64,000 nt of DNA, taken from Dyadobacter sediminis. Its GTDB lineage: Bacteria > Bacteroidota > Bacteroidia > Cytophagales > Spirosomataceae. This document shows, piece after piece, positions 26,082-35,837 of the stretch. The translations under genes and the position numbers were made by a program. The stretch's first letter is position 1. Every line of letters starts with the position of its first letter. The notes beneath the pieces were generated by a model that ran no database searches, was not told the DNA's origin, and saw only the letters and a list, made by a program, of their open reading frames with translations. The stretch is taken from contig NZ_VCEI01000029.1 of assembly GCF_005860765.1 (NCBI RefSeq), forward strand, positions 1 through 64,000, given 5' to 3'.

Positions 26082-27089
26082 CTAAATCCGGTCAATCAGT
26101 TCTTTTACTTTCCGCACTTCCCTTCCGGCCAGATGGTCTGCAATGGCCGCAGCATGATCGCGTCCGTTTTCTATAAATACCTTTTCTGTAAAAACGCCGG
26201 CCATAACCGTTCCGCACAAGTACAAGCCGGGAACGTTGGTTTCAAAAGTTTCAGGATCAAAAACCGGAACCTTGGTCACCGGATCAAGCGTAACACCGCA
26301 ACGGAAAAGCAAATGTTCATCCGGCAGATAACCGACGAGCAAAAACACAAAATCCGCCGGAATCCATTCTGTTTCTCCGGTTTCCACATTCTGGATCTGC
26401 ATCCGGCCGGGTTCAATGGCTTTGGTGATGCTGTTGAAACGCGTATGGATTTTACCTTCTTTCACCCGGTTTTTCACATCGGGAACCAGCCAGTATTTCA
26501 CTTTTGTCCTGAAATCCGCATCCTTATGAACAATGGTGACATGCGCATCGTGCCGGTATAATTCCAGTGCTGCTTCCACTGAAGAATTGGAACCACCAAC
26601 CAAAACAACATTTGTATAAGAATACTTGAACGGCTCGTCATAATAATGTGAAACGTGCGGCAAATCTTCGCCCGGCACGTTCAGCTTGCGCGGCACATCA
26701 AAGTAGCCGGTCGCAAGCACTACATTTCTGGACTGAAAAATCTGGCCGTCTCTGGAATAAGTCAGAAAGGTTCCGTCCGGCTGCTTTTCAGAGCGGTCAA
26801 CATCTATAAACAATTTGAAATTCAGATGATAATAGCCCGCCACTTTCCGGTAATACTGCAAGGCTTCATTGCGGTTGGCTTTTACGTCAGAAATGGCAAA
26901 GGGAATTCCTCCGATCTCGATATTTTCAGCCGTGGAAAAGAACTTCATACGCCTTGGATAACGGCGAATGGATTCCGTTAAATTGCCTTTTTCCAGAATC
27001 AGATAATCAAGGCCGCTTTTTGCAAGCTCCACGCCCATAGCCAGGCCGCAAGGCCCGCCTCCGATAATGATTACGTCGTATATATGCAT
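26082..27089 (-). CDS. ypdA: YpdA-type putative bacilliredoxin/bacillithiol disulfide reductase
   Basis: This 335-residue flavoprotein has the FAD loop IIGGGPCGLAMG at residues 8-19, with Cys14 in the loop as in YpdA. It has FSTAENIEIGG, the NADPH site VVLVGGSNSSVEAALEL, and the C-terminal GLYLCGTVMAG and IENGRDHA. The family reduces oxidised bacillithiol or bacilliredoxin with NADPH, so it points to bacillithiol in this organism. It is a leftward single gene between two rightward units. Confidence 0.88.
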   Translation of the reverse strand: MHIYDVIIIGGGPCGLAMGVELAKSGLDYLILEKGNLTESIRRYPRRMKFFSTAENIEIGGIPFAISDVKANRNEALQYYRKVAGYYHLNFKLFIDVDRSEKQPDGTFLTYSRDGQIFQSRNVVLATGYFDVPRKLNVPGEDLPHVSHYYDEPFKYSYTNVVLVGGSNSSVEAALELYRHDAHVTIVHKDADFRTKVKYWLVPDVKNRVKEGKIHTRFNSITKAIEPGRMQIQNVETGETEWIPADFVFLLVGYLPDEHLLFRCGVTLDPVTKVPVFDPETFETNVPGLYLCGTVMAGVFTEKVFIENGRDHAAAIADHLAGREVRKVKELIDRI

Positions 27090-27232
27090 TATTTATTCTT
27101 GAAATGACAGTTTGCAGCCGTTCGCCTCAGTAGACCGGCCTTACCAATTTAACCCCTTATTTTGGTTATTGGTTTCTGAACTTTGTAAATTAGCTTTCCG
27201 TTTAGAATGTTCATCAACACAAGCTTTTTTCT

Positions 27233-28237
27233 TTGACAGACTCCGTGAATATTTTTACCAGAAACCTCAATGAATGGGGGAAACGGGGCATTCCGTTTCT
27301 GTTCATTGCAGATTATCTGTTAGAAAAGCCGCTTGCATGGCCATTGAAAAACGTTAATCCTGCAGAGATACAATTTGATTTCCACGGCTTTTCCAATCAG
27401 ACATTTACAGAGAAAAAGGAACTGCCCGGTGATTTTCAGTTCAGAAAATTTCCTGTGCCTTTTGAGGAATATCAATCCCGATTCAATTTTGTTGTTAAAA
27501 ACCTGAAAGCAGGAAATTCATTTCTCGTTAATTTTTCGCTTCCTACGCCGATCGAAACCGGTTTGTCGCTGTTTGATATTTACCGCAACAGCTCGGCGCT
27601 GTACAAATTGTGGTATAAAAATGAATTTGCCTGCTTTTCTCCTGAAATTTTTGTCCGTATAAATGGGAAAAGGATATCTTCCTTTCCGATGAAAGGTACA
27701 ATAGACGCTTCGGTTCCAGATGCGGAGAACGCCATTTTATCCGATTACAAAGAAGCCGCGGAACATGCAACGATTGTAGATCTGATCCGTAACGACCTGA
27801 GTATGGTTGCTCAAAAAATATGGGTGGAAAAATATCGTTATATAGACCATATTTATACGAACGATAAAACGCTTCTGCAGGTAAGTTCTGAAATCGCCGG
27901 GCTCCTTCCCGATGATTTTGACGGAAAGTACGGCGATCTGCTGCTGAAATTACTGCCGGCCGGTTCCATTACCGGAGCGCCCAAACCAAGTACAATCAGG
28001 ATTATCAAAGATGCGGAAGGTTATGAAAGAGGTTACTATACGGGCGTTACGGGCTATTTTGACGGAGAAAATTTTGAGAGTGCCGTGATGATCCGTTTTA
28101 TTGAAAACCAGGATGGACAGCTCGTTTTTAAAAGCGGCGGCGGAATTACGGCGCGCAGCAATGCCCGAAGCGAATATCAGGAATTAATAGACAAAATTTA
28201 TCTCCCTTTCAGCCATGCCGCGCAAGTTATGCTTTGA
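27233..28237 (+). CDS. pabB: Aminodeoxychorismate synthase component I
   Basis: This 334-residue protein is the chorismate-binding half of the enzyme that makes 4-amino-4-deoxychorismate for folate. It has the core motifs SFPMKGTIDA, DLIRNDLSMVA, LLPAGSITGAPKP and the C-terminal SGGGITARSNARSEYQE. It is shorter than anthranilate synthase because it lacks the N-terminal tryptophan-site domain. The best available start is TTG at 27233; a GTG lies four codons later and no in-frame ATG is close. The pabC-like gene overlaps its end by 23 bases. No glutaminase gene (pabA) lies in the window. Confidence 0.9.
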   Translation: MTDSVNIFTRNLNEWGKRGIPFLFIADYLLEKPLAWPLKNVNPAEIQFDFHGFSNQTFTEKKELPGDFQFRKFPVPFEEYQSRFNFVVKNLKAGNSFLVNFSLPTPIETGLSLFDIYRNSSALYKLWYKNEFACFSPEIFVRINGKRISSFPMKGTIDASVPDAENAILSDYKEAAEHATIVDLIRNDLSMVAQKIWVEKYRYIDHIYTNDKTLLQVSSEIAGLLPDDFDGKYGDLLLKLLPAGSITGAPKPSTIRIIKDAEGYERGYYTGVTGYFDGENFESAVMIRFIENQDGQLVFKSGGGITARSNARSEYQELIDKIYLPFSHAAQVML

Positions 28238-28817
28238 AACCATCTGTGTTGAAAACCGCGTTTTGAAAAACCTTTCCGGTCATGAAGCACGGCTGAATAA
28301 AACGCGCCGTGAACTCTGGGGTTTTACGGATTACTGGAACCTGACAAATCTGATTACCATACCGGATTCGCTGGGAAATGAAACGCATAAATGCCGGCTT
28401 GCCTATGAAAACGAAATTGACAACATCAAATGGGAATTGTATGCACCGCGTACGATAAGGAAAATTCAGCGCGTTTATCATGATACTGTTGATTATGCTT
28501 TCAAATATGATGACCGGACGGAGCTGAACGCGCTTTTTGCACAGCGCGGGAATGCCGATGAAATCCTGATTATCAAAAATAAAATGGTTACGGATTCATG
28601 CTATTGCAATACGGCTTTTTATGACGGAGCAAAGTGGCTTACTCCTTCCGCTCCGTTGCTGCATGGAACCCAACGCGCATTTTTACTTGCTAACGGAATG
28701 ATAGAAGAAGCTGAAATCAAGGAAGAAAATATTTCCGGATTCAGTCATGTAAAGCTTTTCAATGCCATGATAAACTGGGAAAATGCACCCGCTCTCGACA
28801 TTGATGTGATCGCATGA
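28215..28817 (+). CDS. pabC: Aminotransferase class IV protein (aminodeoxychorismate lyase-like)
   Basis: This 200-residue protein is shorter than usual PabC (about 270) and carries the class IV features FETICVENR, RTIRKIQRV and SCYCNTAFYDGAKWLTPS. It would cleave aminodeoxychorismate to 4-aminobenzoate and pyruvate. The frame overlap with pabB supports coupled expression and that role. The PLP lysine is probably in YAFKYDDR or nearby but I cannot place it with certainty. Confidence 0.78.
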   Translation: MPRKLCFETICVENRVLKNLSGHEARLNKTRRELWGFTDYWNLTNLITIPDSLGNETHKCRLAYENEIDNIKWELYAPRTIRKIQRVYHDTVDYAFKYDDRTELNALFAQRGNADEILIIKNKMVTDSCYCNTAFYDGAKWLTPSAPLLHGTQRAFLLANGMIEEAEIKEENISGFSHVKLFNAMINWENAPALDIDVIA

Positions 28818-28846
28818 TTTTATGCGGTTTTCCCGATTCTAAGTTG

Positions 28847-28854
28847 TAAATTTG
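28847..28854 (+). promoter_or_regulatory. -7 box upstream of priA
   Basis: TAAATTTG matches TAnnTTTG and is 29 bases before the priA ATG. No good -33 box is visible. Confidence 0.4.
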
Positions 28855-28882
28855 ATTTAAAGACATTTTGCCCCAGCTTCCA

Positions 28883-31378
28883 ATGACCTCCTTTTTTGAG
28901 GAAGAAACCACCTTATTTGCCGATCTGATTTTACCGGTACCGATTCCCTCTTTGTTCACTTACAGAGTGCCGAGGGAAATGAGCGAACTGATTAAAGTAG
29001 GCGCACGGGTTATCGTGCAGTTTGGCAAAAAACGCGTTATTACAGCCGTAATCGCCAACATTCATACAAATCCCCCGCTTAAATATCAGGCTAAATACAT
29101 TCTTGAGCTGCTCGACGAGCAGCCGATTGTAACTGCCCGCCAGCTTGAACTCTTCAAGTGGGTAGCGGAATATTATCTGTGCAATATCGGCGAAGTACTG
29201 AATGTGGCTTTGCCCGCCGGACTGAAAATTACAAGTCAGTCCCGAATTCAGCTGAACCCGGAGTTTGACTATGAAGAACTGCTTACCGAACAGGAAAAGC
29301 TGATTCTGGAAGAGATAAAAAAGCACCAGACACTTTCCTATGAAGAAGTGGAGCGGCTTATTGCCAAATCCAACATTACTTCGGTTATCAAGTCACTGGT
29401 GGGGAAACGCGCCATTATCCTTTTTGAAGAAGTAAAGGAAAGGTACAAACCGAAAGTAGTGCGGAAAGTACGGCTTGGCGCTTCGTTTATGGATAATGAT
29501 GCGCTTGTAAAACTGACGTCTTCGCTCGACAAAGTTCCCAAACAGCAGGAAATCGTGCTCAGATACCTGAGCCATGTGCCGGTTTACAACAATCCTGAAC
29601 TGAATCAGAAAGGCCTGGATAAATCCTTTTTTTCACAGGATGACAAAATCTCCAATGCCTCTCTGAATTCGCTGATCAAGAAAGGCGTTTTTGAACAGTT
29701 CGAGATTTTTGTTTCCCGGTTTGAAGACGTTCCGCTGAAAGACGGCGCCGTCATTACACTGACCGAATCGCAGAAAGAAGCCTCGGCGCAGATTCATGAT
29801 CTGTTTGCTGAAAAAGAAGTGGTTTTGCTGCACGGCATTACAGGAAGCGGAAAAACGGAAGTTTACATCGAACTCATCAAACAGGCGCTGCAAAGCGGCA
29901 CGCAGGTTTTGTTCCTGCTTCCAGAAATTGCGCTTACGACGCAGATTGTTGTCCGGCTGCGGAAAGTTTTCGGGGATGTAATGGGAATTTACCATTCCAA
30001 GTTTTCGGATAATGAACGCGTGGAAGTATGGAAAGGCATTCTGGACGGCAAGTTTCAGTTTGTCGTGGGCGTGCGTTCAGCGATTTTTCTGCCGTTCAAC
30101 AATCTGGGTTTGATCATTGTGGACGAAGAACATGAAACTTCCTACAAGCAGCATGAGCCGGCTCCGCGCTACAATGCACGCGATGTCGCCGTGATTATGT
30201 CCTACATGCACAAAGGCAAAGTGCTGCTCGGTTCCGCCACGCCTTCGCTGGAAAGTTATTATCATGCCAAAAACGGCCGCTACGGTCTGGTGGAAATGAC
30301 ACAGCGCTTTGGAAATGCAGCATTGCCGGCTTTTGAGCTGATTGATATAAAGAAAGAAAAAAAGCAGCGCAAGATGAAGAATGAATTTTCATCTGTTTTG
30401 CTGGAAAACCTGGAACATAACCTTAAGAATAAAGAACAGACGATCCTTTTCCAGAACCGGCGCGGCTATTCGCCTTATCTGCAATGCGAGGAATGTCACT
30501 GGATTTCCGAATGTGCCAATTGTGACGTGAGCCTTACGTATCATATGCGGGTCGGCGAACTCAGATGCCATTATTGCGGCCATAAGGAAGAAGTTCCGAG
30601 AACCTGTCCGAACTGCGGCTCGACGAAGGTGAAAACGATGGGCTACGGAACCGAGAAAATCGAAGATGAAATTAACCTGATGTTTCCGCAGGCACGCGTA
30701 CAGCGAATGGATCTGGACACGACACGCGCAAAAAATGCCTATCAGCAGATTATCCAGGAATTTGAAGATGGCGGCATTGATATTCTGGTGGGAACGCAGA
30801 TGGTCAGCAAGGGCCTCGACTTTGACAATGTGAGCATGGTCGGGATTTTTGACGCCGACCGCATTATCCATTTTCCCGAGTTCCGCGCCTCCGAACGCGC
30901 TTTTCAGATGCTGACACAAGTGAGCGGACGTGCGGGAAGGCGTGCCGAAAAGCCCGGAAAAGTGCTGATACAAACGGCCAATCCTGCTCAAAAACTGCTG
31001 GAAAGGATTATTACAAATGACTATACCGGCATGTACGAAGCCGAAATTGCCGAAAGGGAAAAATTCAATTATCCGCCTTTTACACGCCTGATAAAAGTTA
31101 CGGTAAAGCACACGGACGAACCGGTTTCGAACAAGGCTGCCAAAATACTGGCGGAAAAATTAACGGCAGAATTGGGTGCAAGCAGGGTTCTCGGACCGCA
31201 GCCTCCGCTTGTGGAAAGAGTAAGAAATCAGTTTTTGTTCGATATTCTCATTAAACTTGAGCGAGAAAAGATTAATTTTAAGGCGGTAAAGTCATTTATT
31301 CAAGAAAAGGTAATTGATGTATTAACCGATAAGACGCTAAAAAGCATCCAGGTCGTCATTGATGTGGATTGTTTATAA
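28883..31378 (+). CDS. priA: Primosomal replication restart helicase PriA
   Basis: This 831-residue protein reloads the replisome at stalled forks. It has the N-terminal 3'-DNA-binding domain, Walker A HGITGSGKTEVYI near residue 315, the DEEH box as VDEEHETSYKQ, and the helicase motif GSATPSLESY. It also has eight zinc cysteines in CEECHW, CANC, CHYCG and CPNCGS, and the C-terminal QMVSKGLDFDNV and GRAGR helicase motifs. I start at the ATG at 28883; a TTG five codons upstream is possible. pyk follows 25 bases later. Confidence 0.96.
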   Translation: MTSFFEEETTLFADLILPVPIPSLFTYRVPREMSELIKVGARVIVQFGKKRVITAVIANIHTNPPLKYQAKYILELLDEQPIVTARQLELFKWVAEYYLCNIGEVLNVALPAGLKITSQSRIQLNPEFDYEELLTEQEKLILEEIKKHQTLSYEEVERLIAKSNITSVIKSLVGKRAIILFEEVKERYKPKVVRKVRLGASFMDNDALVKLTSSLDKVPKQQEIVLRYLSHVPVYNNPELNQKGLDKSFFSQDDKISNASLNSLIKKGVFEQFEIFVSRFEDVPLKDGAVITLTESQKEASAQIHDLFAEKEVVLLHGITGSGKTEVYIELIKQALQSGTQVLFLLPEIALTTQIVVRLRKVFGDVMGIYHSKFSDNERVEVWKGILDGKFQFVVGVRSAIFLPFNNLGLIIVDEEHETSYKQHEPAPRYNARDVAVIMSYMHKGKVLLGSATPSLESYYHAKNGRYGLVEMTQRFGNAALPAFELIDIKKEKKQRKMKNEFSSVLLENLEHNLKNKEQTILFQNRRGYSPYLQCEECHWISECANCDVSLTYHMRVGELRCHYCGHKEEVPRTCPNCGSTKVKTMGYGTEKIEDEINLMFPQARVQRMDLDTTRAKNAYQQIIQEFEDGGIDILVGTQMVSKGLDFDNVSMVGIFDADRIIHFPEFRASERAFQMLTQVSGRAGRRAEKPGKVLIQTANPAQKLLERIITNDYTGMYEAEIAEREKFNYPPFTRLIKVTVKHTDEPVSNKAAKILAEKLTAELGASRVLGPQPPLVERVRNQFLFDILIKLEREKINFKAVKSFIQEKVIDVLTDKTLKSIQVVIDVDCL

Positions 31379-31403
31379 AATCATTCATACTGCATATTAG
31401 TCT

Positions 31404-32843
31404 ATGTCTTCAAAAAAAACCAGAATTGTTGCTACCGTAGGGCCGGCCTCGGAATCAAAAGAAACATTGTATGCATTGGCAAAAGCCGGGGTAAACGTAT
31501 TTCGTCTTAATTTTTCACACGGTACTCACGCTGATCACCTTGCAAGACTTAATACCATTCGGGAAATCAATGAAGAGTACGGATTAAACCTCGCCATTTT
31601 ACAGGATTTGCAAGGTCCTAAAATCCGTATCGGATTGGTAGCTGAAAAGGATGGCGTTTTAATTGAAACAGGTAAAAAATTAATTCTTTCCAATACCGAA
31701 GTTCTTGGCACTGCCGAAAAGGTAAGTACGCCTTATGACGGAATGTACAACGATGTGAAAATCGGTGACCGCATTCTGATGGATGACGGAAAACTGGAAG
31801 TGCTCGTTACCGGCATTGACGGTACCGATGTAATTACCGAAGTCATTTACGGCGGTTACCTTAAATCCAAAAAAGGTGTAAACCTGCCGAATACCAAGGT
31901 TTCCATGCCTTCCGTAACGACAAAAGATTACGAAGATCTGGATTTCGGCCTTGAAAATAACGTGGAATGGGTGGCCTTGTCCTTTGTTCGTACGGCTGCC
32001 GAACTGCTTAAAGTAAAGGAATACATTGCCAACAAAGGCAAAACAGCCCGTCTTGTAGCAAAAATCGAAAAACCGGAAGCCATTCTGAATATCGACGAAA
32101 TCATTGAAGCTACGGATGCCATTATGGTTGCCCGCGGTGACCTTGGCGTGGAGCTTCCGGCCGAGGAAGTGCCGATGATCCAGAAAATGATCGTTGACAA
32201 ATGCAATAAAGCCGGAAAACCGGTCATTGTTGCCACGCAGATGCTGGAAAGTATGATCGAAAGCCCGCGCGCAACCCGTGCAGAGCTTAACGACGTTGCC
32301 AATTCCGTACTGGACGGCGCTGATGCAGTTATGCTGAGCGCGGAAACAGCTTCCGGAAGATACCCGCTGCTTGCTGTTGAAAGCATGACGCGCACCATTG
32401 AAAAAGTGGAAGCATCTACCAACAGCATTTATTTCAAGCACCATGCTTTTGTAAATGAAAATTCCGGCGTGAACAAGCTGAATGACAATGTTGTGATGAG
32501 CGCATGCCGTCTGGCACGCGATACGCAGGCCACTGCAATCATCGGGATTACGCGTTCAGGATATACTTCTTTCCGGCTGTCGCATCACCGCCCGAAAGCA
32601 AGTCTGCTGATTTTTACGTCCAATAAAATGCTGATGAACCAGCTTGCATTATACTGGGGAACAAAGGTTTATTACTACGACCGCGATCAGGATGTTTCGA
32701 CGGATGATCTGATCGAAGACATCAAGCAATTTCTGCTTGAAAAAGGCGATCTGCAAAAAGGGGATGTCTTTATCAATACCCTGAGCATGCCGGTTTCCAG
32801 ACAGCGGAAAACCAACGCAGTAAAGCTGAGCGTAGTCGAATAA
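31404..32843 (+). CDS. pyk: Pyruvate kinase
   Basis: This 479-residue enzyme makes pyruvate and ATP from PEP and ADP. It has the N-terminal RIVATVGPAS, FRLNFSHG, the barrel motifs LQDLQGPKIR, IEKPEA and MVARGDLGVELP (active site), ATQMLESM, LDGADAVMLSAETA, and a complete C-terminal regulatory domain. The length is normal. It follows priA closely and ends in a strong terminator. Confidence 0.97.
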   Translation: MSSKKTRIVATVGPASESKETLYALAKAGVNVFRLNFSHGTHADHLARLNTIREINEEYGLNLAILQDLQGPKIRIGLVAEKDGVLIETGKKLILSNTEVLGTAEKVSTPYDGMYNDVKIGDRILMDDGKLEVLVTGIDGTDVITEVIYGGYLKSKKGVNLPNTKVSMPSVTTKDYEDLDFGLENNVEWVALSFVRTAAELLKVKEYIANKGKTARLVAKIEKPEAILNIDEIIEATDAIMVARGDLGVELPAEEVPMIQKMIVDKCNKAGKPVIVATQMLESMIESPRATRAELNDVANSVLDGADAVMLSAETASGRYPLLAVESMTRTIEKVEASTNSIYFKHHAFVNENSGVNKLNDNVVMSACRLARDTQATAIIGITRSGYTSFRLSHHRPKASLLIFTSNKMLMNQLALYWGTKVYYYDRDQDVSTDDLIEDIKQFLLEKGDLQKGDVFINTLSMPVSRQRKTNAVKLSVVE

Positions 32844-32868
32844 GCACATCAATACATTGTAATTACAG

Positions 32869-32902
32869 GCAGCAGAAAGATTTTTCTGCTGCTTTTGTTT
32901 TT
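32869..32902 (+). terminator. Terminator after pyk
   Basis: GCAGCAGAAA pairs with TTTCTGCTGC around a 4-base loop, followed by TTTTGTTTTT. Confidence 0.9.
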
Positions 32903-33062
32903 AATAATCTGCTATGTGCATTTGACAAGAAAGGCAGAAACGGCGTTTTTTCATAATATCAGAAAATCAAAAGCAGTTGCTTGTACCCTTCCGGCATTTG
33001 GACTTGAAAAGCAGAATGTTTTGATAGTTTTGCAAGTACAACCAATCCTGAACCCAAACTGC

Positions 33063-34088
33063 ATGTCTATTCTTAAAGCAGCCATTATCGGCGGCGGCCA
33101 TATTGCGGATCAGAACCATATTCCGGCATTGAAAAATCTGGCTGATCAGGTGGAAGTTACCGCCGTATGCAGCCGTGATTTGCAAAAAGCAAGGGCACTT
33201 GCCGACAAACATCAGATTCCTTTTGCTTATGACAATGCGGAGGAACTGTTTGGCAGCCAGAATAAGCCGGATCTGATCATCAACTGCACGGCTAATTATT
33301 TACATTATCCTTTTACGATGCAGGCGCTGGAAAACGGCTGTCATGTGTTATGCGAAAAGCCGCCGGCCATTACTGCCGCACAAGCCAGGGAAATGGCAGA
33401 TTTCGCAAAAATGAAAGGGAAAATACTGGCCTACAACTTACAACTTCGTCAGACGCAGGAATATACATTGCTGAAAAAATGTCTGGAAAGCGGACAACTC
33501 GGTGAAATTTATCATATCAAAGCGGATTTTGTACGTCGCAGAGGAATTCCGGGATGGGGAAATTTCACGAATAAAGAAATTCAGGGCGGAGGCGCGTTAA
33601 TGGATCTTGGCGTTCACATTCTGGATCTTGCGCTGAGCCTTCTGGATTACAGGATGCCAGACAGAATCGCAGCCAATACGTATGATTTCATCGGGAAAGC
33701 CGGCGGAAAAGGCCTGATGGGAAACTGGAATGCCGAAAGTTTTGAAGTAGAAGACGCGTGTTTTGCGCATTTGTCTTTTCCGGATAATGTCAGCATCATG
33801 CTTTCTACAACTTTCGCCTTGAACACAAAATCTGAAAAAAACGTCAATCTGCAGGTATTCGGCACGTTGGCCGGAGCAGTTCTGAACCCTTTTTCGATGT
33901 ATACGGAAATAGCGGGTGAACTTGCAAATATTAAATTCCCGCATTTGCAGGAAACGGATATCCAGCTTGCCAATACAACGGCTTTTCTGGATGCCTGCAG
34001 AGGAGAATCGAGTAACATCTGTAATGCAGAACAAGGCGCGATTTTACAGGAAGTTGTCGAGAAGATATATCAAAGTGCGCAAAGGTGA
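33063..34088 (+). CDS. Gfo/Idh/MocA-family oxidoreductase
   Basis: This 341-residue NAD(P)-dependent sugar dehydrogenase-type protein has the Rossmann start AAIIGGGHIADQNHIPAL, the family motif CEKPPAI (Lys of the EKP triad), and the C-terminal GGALMDLGVHILDLALSLL with the catalytic His. Related enzymes oxidise or epimerise cyclitols and sugars. No signal peptide is present. I take the ATG at 33063; a longer frame from a TTG at 32895 would run through the pyk terminator. The substrate is unknown. Confidence 0.88.
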   Translation: MSILKAAIIGGGHIADQNHIPALKNLADQVEVTAVCSRDLQKARALADKHQIPFAYDNAEELFGSQNKPDLIINCTANYLHYPFTMQALENGCHVLCEKPPAITAAQAREMADFAKMKGKILAYNLQLRQTQEYTLLKKCLESGQLGEIYHIKADFVRRRGIPGWGNFTNKEIQGGGALMDLGVHILDLALSLLDYRMPDRIAANTYDFIGKAGGKGLMGNWNAESFEVEDACFAHLSFPDNVSIMLSTTFALNTKSEKNVNLQVFGTLAGAVLNPFSMYTEIAGELANIKFPHLQETDIQLANTTAFLDACRGESSNICNAEQGAILQEVVEKIYQSAQR

Positions 34089-34186
34089 AAAGCTGAAAGC
34101 CCGTTAGCTACTGGCAGTTGGCTTTTAGCTTCTGGAAAACAAAAGCGGATCATTCCAATTAACTTCAAGCAACAGCCTGATATAAG

Positions 34187-34225
34187 AAAAGCGCCCTGAA
34201 ATCATGAATTTCAGGGCGCTTTTTA
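34187..34225. terminator. Two-way terminator
   Basis: AAAAGCGCCCTGAAAT pairs with ATTTCAGGGCGCTTTT around CATG. A T run follows on both strands, so it serves the rightward Gfo/Idh/MocA gene and the leftward exbB-exbD pair. Confidence 0.9.
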
Positions 34226-34258
34226 GATTTGATGTTTATCAATATTTTACAAAATCAA

Positions 34259-34651
34259 TTATTTGGCCGTAGCCATCACCATTTTAATGTCATTTTTGGC
34301 GCCGAGTTCGAGCACATCCACAAGGTCCTGAACAGCGAGGTTTTTATCCACTCTCAGCACAACCGTACGTTCTTCCACGTTGGTAAATATATTCTGGAGT
34401 TCTGCTTCAAGGCGGTCAAAGGGAATAGGCTCCTTGTCAATAAAGTAACCTTTATTTTCGTCCACGGACAGCGTAATCTGCTTTTTGTACATCTGCTGCG
34501 TGGCGGAGGCTTTTGGCAGCATCAGCTTGATTACGTTCGGATTGGACATCGTTGAGATAATCAGAAAGAACAGCAGCAGGAAAAACATGATATCGTTGAG
34601 TGAGTGCGTAAACACTTCAGGCGCAAACCGGCTCTTCCGACGTATTTTCAT
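34259..34651 (-). CDS. exbD: ExbD/TolR-type biopolymer transport protein
   Basis: This 130-residue protein has a basic N-terminus, one membrane helix (DIMFFLLLFFLIISTM) with the essential Asp at its start, and a periplasmic alpha/beta domain. It works with ExbB to turn proton flow into force for TonB-dependent transport or envelope upkeep. I start at MKIRRKSRF; the longer frame has no support. It lies 117 bases downstream of exbB on the same strand. Confidence 0.9.
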   Translation of the reverse strand: MKIRRKSRFAPEVFTHSLNDIMFFLLLFFLIISTMSNPNVIKLMLPKASATQQMYKKQITLSVDENKGYFIDKEPIPFDRLEAELQNIFTNVEERTVVLRVDKNLAVQDLVDVLELGAKNDIKMVMATAK

Positions 34652-34768
34652 AGGATAAAGAATGAATTTGGGTAAGTAGTCGTGCCGTGCAGAAAAAACA
34701 GGTAACGATAAAGTACGTATCCTGCAAATGCTCCGGATATGGGTTTCACCCGGCACAGCTGATAGTAA

Positions 34769-35449
34769 TTACTTTGCAGCCACCGGCTTCTGCAGTACGT
34801 CCAGAAAATCAGAGGCAGCCATCTGAAGTCTCAGCGCAAAACGGTCGATTTTCATGTTCAGCAAGTGATAGCCTGCATAAGCAATCAGACCAATGATAAG
34901 ACCGGAACCGGAAGTAATCATTTTTTCGTACATACCACCTGCAATCGTACTGATGTTGAAATCGTTGGAAATCGAAATATCATAAAAAATACGGATGATA
35001 CCGGAAATGGTACCCACAAAACCAAGCATGGGCGCAATACCCGCAATAACACCGAGATAAGGCAGGTTGCCTTCCATACGCTGGATTTCAATCTGGCTTG
35101 CGTTCTCGATTGTGGTTTCAATATCTTTGATCGGGTATCCGATCCGGCCGATGGCACGCTCCAGAATCCGGCCCGTAGCATTGCGCTGGTTGCGGCACAA
35201 AGATTCGGCAGACTTCAGATTTCCCTGCTGTATAAAATCTTTTACATTGTCAACAAATTGATGTTCTACCTTTCCGTTGGAACCGATTCCCAGAAAACGC
35301 TCGATAATCAGAAAAAGAGTTGCCAGAAATAACAATCCGAGCGGTAACATTACCCAGCCTCCCTTTGCGAGAAGATCTATAACAGAAAGGCCCTGGTCAG
35401 CAACAGGTGCAGCCAAAGTAGAGTCAGTAAGTGCTTGCAGAAGCATCAT
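34769..35449 (-). CDS. exbB: ExbB/TolQ/MotA-type proton channel
   Basis: This 226-residue protein has three membrane helices (about residues 30-50, 130-155 and 175-200). The MotA/TolQ/ExbB core is NLPYLGVIAGIAPMLGFVGTISG, with the proton-path Thr, and a second GLIIGLIAYAGYHLL helix. It forms the pentameric channel that ExbD plugs. No TonB gene lies nearby, so the partner is elsewhere in the genome. Confidence 0.9.
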   Translation of the reverse strand: MMLLQALTDSTLAAPVADQGLSVIDLLAKGGWVMLPLGLLFLATLFLIIERFLGIGSNGKVEHQFVDNVKDFIQQGNLKSAESLCRNQRNATGRILERAIGRIGYPIKDIETTIENASQIEIQRMEGNLPYLGVIAGIAPMLGFVGTISGIIRIFYDISISNDFNISTIAGGMYEKMITSGSGLIIGLIAYAGYHLLNMKIDRFALRLQMAASDFLDVLQKPVAAK

Positions 35450-35837
35450 ATTAAATGTAAAAGTGAATGGTTTAGCTAATGAATCAGCGGTTCTTTCTTT
35501 TTAAAACAACTTTGAAAATAAACGGAGTAAGCATACCCTTATTGTTTATTAGGCAAATATAGGAAAATTACTCTTTAGGCATGATCAAACCTTTTCTACA
35601 TTACAGTAATTCTAAAAACTATAAAATGGCATGTGCCCGAAAGCCTGCTCCGGTTACAGAAATGTTTTTTAATTCTATACAGACAACTGCCTCAGGAACA
35701 TTAAGCAAGATTTTCATGCAGACCGGAGCGTGTAAATTTTAACAAAATTTTGCTCCCTTGAAACCATTCTGTTGCCTGCTGACTACATTTACATTCCGGA
35801 GCATCATAATTTCTCCTGTTCGAACGTTACTGTTACT
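35450..35837. other. Divergent intergenic region
   Basis: This region separates the leftward exbB from the rightward copper-type cluster and must hold both promoters. I see no full consensus promoter, repeat or small gene. The longer TTG-initiated form of the next gene would begin at 35772. Confidence 0.5.

Noticed and set aside
30389-31111. A 240-codon minus-strand frame
   Set aside because: It is antisense to priA, whose motifs are all present on the plus strand.
31680-32444. A 254-codon minus-strand frame
   Set aside because: It is antisense to the middle of pyruvate kinase and its composition (many Phe, His and Cys) is typical of a shadow frame.
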